A stretch of DNA of 34,132 bases from JBFWWW01 sp050245975. Lineage in GTDB: Bacteria > Pseudomonadota > Alphaproteobacteria > Rhizobiales > Hyphomicrobiaceae. Shown here piece by piece: positions 14,010-22,262 of this stretch. The stretch is taken from positions 1 to 34,132 of the forward strand of contig JBFWWW010000023.1 in assembly GCA_050245975.1 (NCBI GenBank). Direction: 5' to 3'. Under the pieces are notes generated by a model. It did no database searches. It had not been told where the DNA came from and worked only from the letters and a program-made list of their open reading frames with translations. Made by a program: the position numbers and the translations under genes. The stretch's first letter is position 1. Every line of letters starts with the position of its first letter.

Positions 14010-15605
14010 TCAGGCGGCGGGGGGCGCGCGGCGCCGGGCGACGAGCGTACGCAATTGTCGCATATCGACCGCGCCGAGCAGCAGCGCGGCAAGGGCGTAA
14101 ACCAAGAGTCCAATCGTGATGAGCACCGCGAGGGTGGCCATGCGCACCAGCGCCGGCGATGCCGCGGCAAGCCACGGCTGGAGCTGCGCAGCGGCGATCC
14201 AGAGCGCAAAGCCCATCAGGGCGCTCGCCAGCACGATGCGCGGCAGGGCACGCCGCAAACGTTCGTCCGCGTTGAAATGTCCGCGACGCGACAGCGTGGC
14301 GCACAGGAGCCCGGCGTTGAGCCAGCCGCCGAGCGTCGTGGCGACGGCAATGCCGAGATGCGGCATCAGGCCGAGGCGGGCGAAGAGGAAGAACAGCGCG
14401 ATCGAGCCGAGCGTGTTGGCCGCCAGGCTGATCGTGGCGTATCGCATCGGCGTCGCGGTGTCCTCGCGCGCGAAATAGGCGGGCGAAAAGACCTTGATGA
14501 GCACGAAGGAGGGCAGGCCGAGCGCGAAGATGGCGAGCGCGTAGGCGGTGGCCGGCGTGTCGGCCGGCGTGAAGGCGCCGCGCTCGAAGAGCACCTGCAC
14601 GATCGGCGTCGGGATCACGGCGAGCGCGACGGAGGCCGGCACGGTCAGGAGCATCGCGAACTCGAGCGAGCGGTTCTGGCTATCCATCACCGCGACATCG
14701 TTGCCGGCGCGCAGGTGACGCGAAACATCCGGCAGAAGCACGACGCCGATGGCGATGCCGACGATGGCGAGCGGCAGCTCATAGATGCGATCGGCGTAAT
14801 AGAGATGCGATACCGCGCCGTTCTGCATGGACGCGATGACGGTGCCGATGACGATGTTGAGCTGCGTCACGCCGCCTGCCACCACGCCCGGGATGCCGAG
14901 CCGTACGAGGCGGCGCATGCCCTCCGTCATGCGCGGGCGGCGCAACCTGAGATGAAAGCCGTTGCGGCGCGCGCCATCGAAAAGGAGCCAGAGCTGCAGG
15001 ATGCCGGCGACGAACACGCCCCATGCCTGCACCACGCCCGCAGCGGGCTCGTTGCGCAGGCCGAGCGCGATGGCGAACAGGGTCGCCGCCATCATCGTGA
15101 TGTTGAGGACGATGGATGTCGCCGAGCTTTCGACGAACCTGCCGAACGAATTGAGCACGCCCGACAGCAATGCCACCAGCGACATGCACAGCAGGTAGGG
15201 CATCGTGATGCGCGTCAGCAGCACGGCGAGATCGTATTTCGCCGGATCGGCACTGAACCCCGGCGCCAGGCCGTACATGAGGAGCGGCATGGCCAGTTCG
15301 GCAACGATGATCAGCGCCGCTAGCACGAAGACGAGGCCGGCCATCGCTTCCTCGGCAAAAACGCGCGCCGCCTCGCGGCCTTCACCCTCGAGCTGCTTGG
15401 CAAACAGCGGCACGAATGCGGAGTTGAAAGCGCCTTCGGCGAACAGGCGGCGGAACAGGTTGGGAAAGCGGAAGGCGACGAAGAATGCGTCGGCGACGGC
15501 GCCGCTGCCGAGCGTCGCCGCGATCAGGATGTCGCGCACGAAGCCGAAAATCCGGCTCACGAGCGTCAGGCCGCCGACGGTGACGAAGGAGCGGTAAAGC
15601 GTCAT
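14010..15605 (-). CDS. murJ: Lipid II flippase MurJ (MviN)
   Basis: A 531-residue polytopic membrane protein of the MOP superfamily with about 14 hydrophobic segments, which moves lipid II across the inner membrane for peptidoglycan synthesis. The N-terminus MTLYRSFVTVGGLTLVSRIFGFVRD and the following ADAFFVAFRFPNLFRRLFAEGAFN are hallmark MurJ sequences with the cavity arginines. The ATG at 15603-15605 gives the conserved start; the frame is open 16 codons further to 15653 but those residues are not MurJ-like. In many rhizobia murJ directly follows glnD; here a DUF3750 gene lies between them. The protein ends with a basic segment RTLVARRRAPPAA. Confidence 0.97.
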   Translation of the reverse strand: MTLYRSFVTVGGLTLVSRIFGFVRDILIAATLGSGAVADAFFVAFRFPNLFRRLFAEGAFNSAFVPLFAKQLEGEGREAARVFAEEAMAGLVFVLAALIIVAELAMPLLMYGLAPGFSADPAKYDLAVLLTRITMPYLLCMSLVALLSGVLNSFGRFVESSATSIVLNITMMAATLFAIALGLRNEPAAGVVQAWGVFVAGILQLWLLFDGARRNGFHLRLRRPRMTEGMRRLVRLGIPGVVAGGVTQLNIVIGTVIASMQNGAVSHLYYADRIYELPLAIVGIAIGVVLLPDVSRHLRAGNDVAVMDSQNRSLEFAMLLTVPASVALAVIPTPIVQVLFERGAFTPADTPATAYALAIFALGLPSFVLIKVFSPAYFAREDTATPMRYATISLAANTLGSIALFFLFARLGLMPHLGIAVATTLGGWLNAGLLCATLSRRGHFNADERLRRALPRIVLASALMGFALWIAAAQLQPWLAAASPALVRMATLAVLITIGLLVYALAALLLGAVDMRQLRTLVARRRAPPAA

Positions 15606-15680
15606 GGGGTGGGATGGGTAGCCGAGCCGGCCCGGCAGGGCAAGCCGCGGCACTGCGGACGCCTGTGTGTATGCATGACT

Positions 15681-16493
15681 TCAGTTGGATGCGGGAGGCG
15701 CGAAAGCGGGCAGGCCAATGCGCCCGAAACCCGGCAGCTTGAGGGCGGGGTGGCGGATGTCGAGCCCGGCGACGAGACCGAGGACGTTGACCTCGATGCC
15801 CTCCACCCAGCCGATCGAGACGCCGAGCAGCCCGCCGGCCGAAACCCTGATGCCGGTGCGGCTGGGCGTGAGGCCGATGAAATCACCTGCGACGGGCCAG
15901 TCCTTGCCGATGGCGGTCGGCGGCAGGGCGATCGCAGCTTCGGGAATGCGCGCGAGCACATAGGCGACGAAGCTGTTCGAGTTGGGGCCCGGCCATGCCG
16001 AGTAGCGGCCGGGCTGGTTGTAGGGATAGCTCGCGACCGCCGCGCGGATTTTCGGGATCAGGGCTTCGGCGGCTGCGCCGTCGACCGACCCGACCAGTTC
16101 GGGCATGTGGCCGTACCAGCGGCCGTCAGCCGCCCAGCCATTGGTGCGCACAGGCTGGCCCCACGCCACCTTGTCGTAGCGCGTATAGGCATCCGCGCCC
16201 CGGCCTTTCACCACGATCCAGCAGTGCTTGGCGAAAACGCCGCGCCAGCGGCCGACGCGTGCCGCGTAGATCCGCACCATCGCGCCGGCGTGCTGTGCCG
16301 GTGGCGGCAACAGGTGTGCGCTCGACCAGTCGGCGCGGTTCCAGGCGGGCGCCGGATCGCGCCACAGCCACCAGGCCGCATGCAGCCCGAGCGGCAAGAG
16401 GAACACCAGTATGAATGCGAGGGCCATCCGACGGAGCGCCTTTGCAACCCGCGATCTCTCTGCAACAGGGCTTGCAATGTCCATTCCGGTCAT
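15681..16493 (-). CDS. DUF3750 domain protein, membrane-anchored, function unknown
   Basis: A 270-residue protein. An N-terminal hydrophobic segment (about 23-44, flanked by RR and WRDP) should anchor it in the inner membrane with the rest outside. The body has the DUF3750 features: AKHCWIVVKG around His90, RYDKVAWG (105-112), WYGHMPELVG, and WPGPNSNSFVAYVLARIPE (167-185). A glycine-rich, hydrophobic stretch lies at about 203-245. The order His then N-S-N-S-F-V recalls permuted papain-like proteins (LRAT/YiiX-type, H then NC--FV) but with Ser172 where the nucleophilic Cys would be; this is my inference only. It lies between glnD (31-base gap) and murJ (75-base gap), so it may be expressed with cell-envelope genes. 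ATGs at 16493 and 16484 are both possible. Confidence 0.8.
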   Translation of the reverse strand: MTGMDIASPVAERSRVAKALRRMALAFILVFLLPLGLHAAWWLWRDPAPAWNRADWSSAHLLPPPAQHAGAMVRIYAARVGRWRGVFAKHCWIVVKGRGADAYTRYDKVAWGQPVRTNGWAADGRWYGHMPELVGSVDGAAAEALIPKIRAAVASYPYNQPGRYSAWPGPNSNSFVAYVLARIPEAAIALPPTAIGKDWPVAGDFIGLTPSRTGIRVSAGGLLGVSIGWVEGIEVNVLGLVAGLDIRHPALKLPGFGRIGLPAFAPPASN

Positions 16494-16524
16494 TACGGAC
16501 GCGCTTGAGGTTTCCGTCGGGGCA

Positions 16525-19302
16525 TCAGGAGGGCGCTGCCGTGCCCTGCGCCTCCGACAGCACAGCCTTCAGCCGCCGGCGAATGCTGTCCTGCCGCTGC
16601 TGCGAGGCGATCTTCTTGTTCGTCAGATCGGTGACGTAGAACACGTCGACCGCCTTCTCGCCGAAGGTGGTGATATGCGCCGAGGTGATGTCGAGATTGA
16701 GGTCGGACAGGGTGCTCGTCAGATCGTAGAGCAGGCCCGGCCGGTCCCGTCCCTCGACCTCGATCACCGTGAACTGGTCGGACAGTGAGTTGTCGATGGC
16801 TGCTTGCGGCGCGACCTTGAAGACATCGGACCGGCCCTTGATCTCCCGCTTCTTGGCGATGAGGTCGTCCAGCCAGACTTCGCCGAGCAGCAGGCGTCCT
16901 ATGGTCTCGCCGATGCGGGTGGCGCGCCGCTGCTCGTCGTCGTCACGCTCGAACTCGCGCTGCAGAAGGAAGGTATCGAGCGCCAGCCCGTCGCGCGTCG
17001 TGGCGACGTAGGCACCGACGATGTTGGCGCCGGCGGCAGCGCAGGCGCCGGCGAACAGCGCCAGCAGTCGCGGATGGTTCGGGGCGACGACCGAAAGCTC
17101 GGTCACGGCGGTGAAGGCATGCGTCGAGAAGTCCGTCCCGAACTTCTTTCCGGCATCCTCGACCGACTTCAGCAGGCGCGCATGGTCGGCCTGCTTGCGG
17201 GTCTCGGTCTTGAGCCAGTAGTCCGGGTACTGGCGCTCGACGAAGTGCGCGACTTCGGCATCCGTCCAGTCGGGGAGCGCGTCGCGCAGGGATGTCTGCG
17301 CTGCCGCGATCCGGTCCTTGGCGACGGACGGGCGACGCTCGCCGGCCAGCAGCGATTCGGTCTCGTAGTAGAGCGTGCGGAGAAGCTGGCCCTTCCACCC
17401 GTTCCAGGTGCCTGGGCCCACGGCGCGGATGTCGGCGACCGTCAGCAGCAACAGCAGCTTGAGGCGCTCCGGCGTCTGCACGATGTCGGCGAAATCACGG
17501 ATCGTCTTCGGATCGGCAAGGTCGCGGCTCTGCGCCATGGTGCTCATGGTCAGGTGCTGCTCGATCAGCCACGCGACGAGGTCTGTCTCCTCAGCGGAAA
17601 GCCCGAGGCGCGGGCACAGGCGGCGGGCGACCGCCGCGCCGGCGATGGAATGGTCCTCGCCGCGTCCTTTGGCGATGTCGTGCAGGAAGGCCGCGACATA
17701 GAGGGCGCGGCGGTTCTGGATGGTGCCGATGATCTCGGTGGACAGCGGGAGAGCGTCGACAGCGCGGCCGTGCTCGATTTCAGAAACCGCGCCCACGGTG
17801 CGGATCAGGTGCTCGTCGACGGTGTAGTGATGATACATGTTGAACTGCATCATCGAGACGACGCGGCCGAAATCCGGGATGAAGCGGCCCAGAACGCCGG
17901 CCTCGTTCATGCGCCGCAAGGTTGCCTCTGGATTGGTGCGCGCGGTCAGCATCTCCAGGAAGATGCGGTTGGCGTCCCTGTCCGCCCTGAGCTTCTCGTC
18001 GATGAGGCGGCCCGAGCTGCGCAGGAGGCGGACGGCTTCGGGATGGAAAAAGGCGCCGGTGCGCTCCGCCTGGGCAAAGAAGCGGATCAGATTGACGGGA
18101 TCGCGCTTGAAGACGTCGCGGTCGGCAACGTTGAGGCGGCCGTTGTCGATGCGGAAATCGGTCGTTTGACGGATGCGGCGGCGCGTGCGCCAGGAGAGCG
18201 GATTGAACAGACGCGCGATACCGGGCGACGCCTTGAGCTGCTGGATCTCCAGTGCCGAGCAGAGGATCGTCGTCAGGTCGCCGACGTCCTTGGCGACGAG
18301 AAAGTAGTGCTTCATGAAGCGCTCGACGCCGCTCAGGCCGCGGCGGTCGTTGTAGCCGAGCCGCTGCGCCATGACGGGCTGCAGGTCGAATGTCAGCCGT
18401 TCTTCCGGCCGGCCGGTGTAAAAGTGGAGATGGCAGCGCACGGTCCAGAGGAAATCCTGGCAGATGCGGAACGTGTGGATTTCGGCGTGCGAGAACACGG
18501 TCGATTCTGCGGTGCCGGTGGCCGGACTGGTGCCGTGCAGGTACTTGGCGATCCAGTGCAGCGTGTGCAGGTCGCGCAGGCCGCCCTTGCCGTCCTTGAT
18601 GTTGGGCTCGACCCTGTAGCGGGACTCGCCTGAGCGGCGATGCCGTTCGTCGCGCTCCGCGAGCTTCGCCTCGATGAACTGTGGCGCGGTGCCGCGGATC
18701 ACGTCGGACTGAAAGCGCCGTTCGAGCTCGGCGAACAGCGCGCCGTCGCCGTGGATCAGGCGACTGTCGAGCAGGGCCGTGCGGATCGTCATGTCCGCTT
18801 CCGACAGGCGCACGCACTGGTCGACCGTGCGCGTGGCATGCCCGACCTTGAAGCCGAGGTCCCACAGGATGTAGAGCACGTGCTCGACGACGCTCTCGCC
18901 CCAGGGCGTCTGCTTGTAGGGCAGCAGGAACAGCAGATCGATGTCCGAGCCCGGCGCCAGCAGGCCGCGGCCGTATCCGCCTGTCGCCACCACCGCCATG
19001 CGTTCGGCATCCGACGGGTTGAGCGCCCGGTAGACATGCGCGACGGTGTAGTCGTAGACGAGGCGGATCAGTTCGTCCTGGAACAGCGCCAGTCCTTCGG
19101 CGCACGTCCTGCCACGCCCGTCCGCCTCGAGCTGCCGCCGCGCATCGGCGAATGCATCGCGGACAAGCTCTTTCAGCCGGGCGACAATTTCGGGTCGGAC
19201 GGCCGCGGCGTCGCCGCCGCGGGCCTGCCAGAGGCTCGTCAGCTCCTGCCGCAAGGCCTGCGGCTGGAAATAGGGTGCCGCTGCGGAAATCTTCGTGTCC
19301 AT
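16525..19302 (-). CDS. glnD: PII uridylyltransferase/uridylyl-removing enzyme GlnD
   Basis: A 925-residue bifunctional nitrogen sensor that uridylylates PII proteins under nitrogen limitation and removes UMP when glutamine is plentiful. The domain order is complete: nucleotidyltransferase with ATGGYGRGLLAPGSDIDLLFL (GGYGRG 108-113, catalytic GSDIDL 118-123), GlnD linker region, HD hydrolase with FLHDIAKGRGEDHS (His541-Asp542), and two C-terminal ACT domains (about 733-780 and 843-895, the second with VEGRDRPGLLYDLTSTLSDL) that bind glutamine. The length agrees with rhizobial GlnD. It lies 44 bases after mutS. PII genes and glnA are not in the window. The sequence gives no sign of truncation. 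Confidence 0.97.
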   Translation of the reverse strand: MDTKISAAAPYFQPQALRQELTSLWQARGGDAAAVRPEIVARLKELVRDAFADARRQLEADGRGRTCAEGLALFQDELIRLVYDYTVAHVYRALNPSDAERMAVVATGGYGRGLLAPGSDIDLLFLLPYKQTPWGESVVEHVLYILWDLGFKVGHATRTVDQCVRLSEADMTIRTALLDSRLIHGDGALFAELERRFQSDVIRGTAPQFIEAKLAERDERHRRSGESRYRVEPNIKDGKGGLRDLHTLHWIAKYLHGTSPATGTAESTVFSHAEIHTFRICQDFLWTVRCHLHFYTGRPEERLTFDLQPVMAQRLGYNDRRGLSGVERFMKHYFLVAKDVGDLTTILCSALEIQQLKASPGIARLFNPLSWRTRRRIRQTTDFRIDNGRLNVADRDVFKRDPVNLIRFFAQAERTGAFFHPEAVRLLRSSGRLIDEKLRADRDANRIFLEMLTARTNPEATLRRMNEAGVLGRFIPDFGRVVSMMQFNMYHHYTVDEHLIRTVGAVSEIEHGRAVDALPLSTEIIGTIQNRRALYVAAFLHDIAKGRGEDHSIAGAAVARRLCPRLGLSAEETDLVAWLIEQHLTMSTMAQSRDLADPKTIRDFADIVQTPERLKLLLLLTVADIRAVGPGTWNGWKGQLLRTLYYETESLLAGERRPSVAKDRIAAAQTSLRDALPDWTDAEVAHFVERQYPDYWLKTETRKQADHARLLKSVEDAGKKFGTDFSTHAFTAVTELSVVAPNHPRLLALFAGACAAAGANIVGAYVATTRDGLALDTFLLQREFERDDDEQRRATRIGETIGRLLLGEVWLDDLIAKKREIKGRSDVFKVAPQAAIDNSLSDQFTVIEVEGRDRPGLLYDLTSTLSDLNLDITSAHITTFGEKAVDVFYVTDLTNKKIASQQRQDSIRRRLKAVLSEAQGTAAPS

Positions 19303-19346
19303 GCGCCCGTTTCAATACGTCCGGCGACCGGTGCGGCGCAATGATA

Positions 19347-22145
19347 TCATGCGTTGTCGGGGTCCTGCTCTTTTGCCGACAGCTCTTTCAGGCGATAGAT
19401 GGCCTCGAGTGCCTCTTTTGGCGTCAGCCGGTCGGGGTCGATGCCGGAGAGCGCATCCAGCACGGGCGAGGGCTGTGGCGCGGGCGCCGGCACCGCTTCT
19501 GCGGCTCGGAACAGCGGCAGCTCATCGACAAGATCGCCGCGGTCGGGCCGGCTTTGGGATTTCTCCAGAAGTGCGAGCACCTTGCCGGCACGGGTGGTGA
19601 CGGACTTCGGGAGTCCCGCAAGCTTGGCCACCTGAATTCCGTAGGATCGATCCGCCGCGCCCGGCTTGACCTTGTGCAGAAACACAATCTCGTCGCGCCA
19701 TTCCTTGACGTCCATGGTCACGTTGGCAATGCGGCCGAGACGGCCGGCCAGCGCGGTCAGCTCATGATAGTGCGTGGCGAACAGCGCGCGGCAGCGGCTC
19801 GTCTCGTGCAGGTACTCGACCGTTGCCCAGGCGATCGACAGGCCGTCGAAGGTGGCGGTGCCGCGGCCGATCTCATCCACGATCACCAGCGAGCGCTCGG
19901 TGGCCTGATTGAGGATGGCGGCCGTCTCGACCATCTCGACCATGAATGTGGAGCGGCCGCGGGCGAGATCGTCGGAAGCGCCGACGCGCGAGAAAAGGCG
20001 ATCGACAACGCCGATCCGAGCCGACTGCGCCGGAACGAATGAGCCCATCTGTGCCAGCACGGCGATGAGCGCGTTCTGGCGCAGGAATGTCGATTTGCCG
20101 GCCATGTTCGGGCCGGTGACGAGCCAGATGCGGATGTCGCTCGCCTCGTCGAAACCGGTTGGCGTTTCGATGGGCGGAGTACCCAGGACACAGTCGTTGT
20201 CGATGAACGGTCCGGCGCGGGCCGCGTGCAAAGCCTGCTCGACGACGGGATGGCGACCGCCGCGAATATCGAAGGCGAGCCCATCGTCCAGCTCGGGCCT
20301 GACATAGCGCTCGACGGCCGCGACCTCGGCGAGGCCCGCAACGCAGTCGAGGTCCGCCAATGCGGCGGCCATGGCGGCGAGCGGCTGCTCGGCGGCTGCA
20401 ACGGCGCCGGCAAGCTCGGCAAACACATCCTGCTCGATGGCCAGTGCCCGTTCCGATGCGGTGGCGATACGCGACTCGGTCTCGACCAGCTCTTCGGTGG
20501 TGAAGCGGACGGCAGTGGCCATGGTCTGGCGGTGCCGGAACGTGTCCGACAACGGCGGCGAGAGCAGCGGCTTGGCTGTTCCCGCCGTCACCTCGATATA
20601 GAAACCGAGAATATTGTTGTGGCGGATCTTGAGCGACTTGATCCCGGTCTGCGCGAGGTAGCGGCCTTCGAGATCCGCCATGATCTTGCGGCTGTCGTCG
20701 GCCAGCGCGCGCGCCTCGTCGAGATCGGAGCGGAAGCCGGCGCGGACGAAATCTCCGGCACGACGCAGGATCGGCGGATCATCGACGAGTGCTGCGGCAA
20801 GAGTGTCGTGCAGGCTTTGAGGCACGTTCGAGAGGCCGAGGACGATGGGCGCCAGCTCGCCCGCAAGGCCGATGGCGCCGCTGGCGTCCGTCAAAAGCCT
20901 TGCTGCTGCGTGCGCTGCGCCGATGCCATTGCGGATCGCGGCGAGGTCGGCCGGGCCGCCACGCTGGAGCGCGAGGCGGGAGACGGCGCGTGCGACATCC
21001 GGTGCCCCGCGCAGGCAGCGGCGGACGTCCTCGCGTGCGACCTCGCGCTCGAGGAGGAAGCCGACCGCGTCGAGGCGCGCCGATATGGCGGCAACGTCGC
21101 GCAGCGGGCTCGAGATGCGGGCCGCCAGCTCGCGCGAGCCGGGACCCGTCACCGTCCGGTCGATCGCGGCCAGCAGGCTCGACTGCCTGTCTCCCGACGT
21201 CGTTCGCAGAAGTTCAAGGCTGGCGCGGCTTGCAGCATCGATGACCATCAATCCTGCCGGGCCGGAGCGGCGCGGCGGCCGCAGCATCGGGCGACGGCCG
21301 ATCTGTGTCAGGTCGACGTACTTCAGCAGCGCGCCGACCGCGGCCAGCTCCGGTCGCGAGAAGGCCCCGAAGGCGGCGAGATCGGCGACGCCAAGCTGTT
21401 CTTTCAGGTGGCGCTCGCCGGACAGCCGGTCGAACGTCGCCGCCGGCACCGGCGTGATGGCTGCTCCTGCGGCCTTGATCCATCCTGTGACGGTTGCGTC
21501 GGCGAGGGTGGCGTCCGATGCGATGACTTCGCTGGGCGCCAGCCGTATGAGCTCGCCGGGCAGGTCGGCGGCCGGCACCTCGGCGATCTCGAATTCTCCG
21601 GTCGAGATGTCGACCGCGGCCAATACCGCGAGCGACGTGGCGACCGACAGCGCGGCAAGATAGTTGCGCGCCTTGGCGTCGAGCAGGCTGTCCTCGGTCA
21701 GCGTTCCCGGTGTCACGAGGCGCACGACATCGCGGCGGACGACGGCCTTGGAGCCGCGCTTGCGCGCCTCGGCAGGGTCCTCGAGCTGCTCGCAGACGGC
21801 GACGCGGAAACCCTGCCTGATCAGGCGCTGGAGATATTCGTCGGCGCGATGGATCGGCACGCCGCACATCGGGATGTCCTGTCCGAGGTGCTTGCCGCGC
21901 TTGGTCAGCACGATGCCGAGAGCCTGGCTGGCCGCGACCGCGTCCTCGAAGAACAGCTCGTAGAAGTCGCCCATCCGGTACCAGAGCAGGCAGTCCGGAT
22001 TTGCAGCCTTGATCTCGAGAAACTGCGCCATGGACGGCGTGACGCCGGCCGGCGGCGCGGGCGAGCGATCGTCAGCCGGAGCCGGCTCTTCGGCTTCGGC
22101 CGGCTTGTCGCGGTCGGCCTGTCCCTTGCCTGCCCGGCGCGTCAT
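19347..22145 (-). CDS. mutS: DNA mismatch repair protein MutS
   Basis: A 932-residue MutS1 protein that recognises mismatches and small loops and recruits MutL. The mismatch-binding motif is GDFYELF (Phe61-Tyr62-Glu63), followed by connector, lever and clamp domains. The ATPase has Walker A GPNMAGKST (from residue 678) and Walker B VIVDEIGRGTATFDG, then the ATHYHEL switch and a C-terminal dimerization helix region. I chose the ATG at 22143-22145, giving MTRRAGKGQADRDK before an acidic, proline-rich linker; the frame is open to 22376 but that part overlaps maeB and does not look like MutS. The gene is divergent from maeB with 117 bases between them. Confidence 0.97.
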   Translation of the reverse strand: MTRRAGKGQADRDKPAEAEEPAPADDRSPAPPAGVTPSMAQFLEIKAANPDCLLWYRMGDFYELFFEDAVAASQALGIVLTKRGKHLGQDIPMCGVPIHRADEYLQRLIRQGFRVAVCEQLEDPAEARKRGSKAVVRRDVVRLVTPGTLTEDSLLDAKARNYLAALSVATSLAVLAAVDISTGEFEIAEVPAADLPGELIRLAPSEVIASDATLADATVTGWIKAAGAAITPVPAATFDRLSGERHLKEQLGVADLAAFGAFSRPELAAVGALLKYVDLTQIGRRPMLRPPRRSGPAGLMVIDAASRASLELLRTTSGDRQSSLLAAIDRTVTGPGSRELAARISSPLRDVAAISARLDAVGFLLEREVAREDVRRCLRGAPDVARAVSRLALQRGGPADLAAIRNGIGAAHAAARLLTDASGAIGLAGELAPIVLGLSNVPQSLHDTLAAALVDDPPILRRAGDFVRAGFRSDLDEARALADDSRKIMADLEGRYLAQTGIKSLKIRHNNILGFYIEVTAGTAKPLLSPPLSDTFRHRQTMATAVRFTTEELVETESRIATASERALAIEQDVFAELAGAVAAAEQPLAAMAAALADLDCVAGLAEVAAVERYVRPELDDGLAFDIRGGRHPVVEQALHAARAGPFIDNDCVLGTPPIETPTGFDEASDIRIWLVTGPNMAGKSTFLRQNALIAVLAQMGSFVPAQSARIGVVDRLFSRVGASDDLARGRSTFMVEMVETAAILNQATERSLVIVDEIGRGTATFDGLSIAWATVEYLHETSRCRALFATHYHELTALAGRLGRIANVTMDVKEWRDEIVFLHKVKPGAADRSYGIQVAKLAGLPKSVTTRAGKVLALLEKSQSRPDRGDLVDELPLFRAAEAVPAPAPQPSPVLDALSGIDPDRLTPKEALEAIYRLKELSAKEQDPDNA

Positions 22146-22172
22146 TGCGGGTCCCGTGTTGCCAATGGCGTG

Positions 22173-22201
22173 TTGTGCGGCTCGGGCAGCCCCCGTATCC
22201 T
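22173..22201 (+). promoter_or_regulatory. Possible sigma-70-type promoter for maeB
   Basis: TTGTGC (22173-22178) and TATCCT (22196-22201) are 17 bases apart, matching three and four of six consensus bases. The start would be about 55 bases before the maeB ATG. An inverted repeat TTCTCA/TGAGAA (22208-22213 and 22226-22231) lies in the presumed leader and might be an operator. Support is moderate at best. Confidence 0.3.
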
Positions 22202-22262
22202 GCCAAGTTCTCAAGGGAAGCGGCCTGAGAAGCCGTGCAGAACCCAACAGTTCGGAGCGCCC

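Noticed and set aside
1907..19344. Other long plus-strand frames opposite metK (1907-3301), lnt (3940-5625), tsaB to USP (11432-12859) and glnD (16804-18633)
   Set aside because: All mirror well-identified minus-strand genes, are rich in Arg, Ala and Gly or Asp, and show no motifs or ribosome binding sites.
20226..22262. A plus-strand frame open for 679 codons ahead of maeB, in frame with it and opposite mutS
   Set aside because: MutS is unmistakable on the other strand, maeB has a clear start with a ribosome binding site at 22263, and the translated extension is low-complexity and has no recognisable domain. Long antisense frames are expected in DNA of this GC content.
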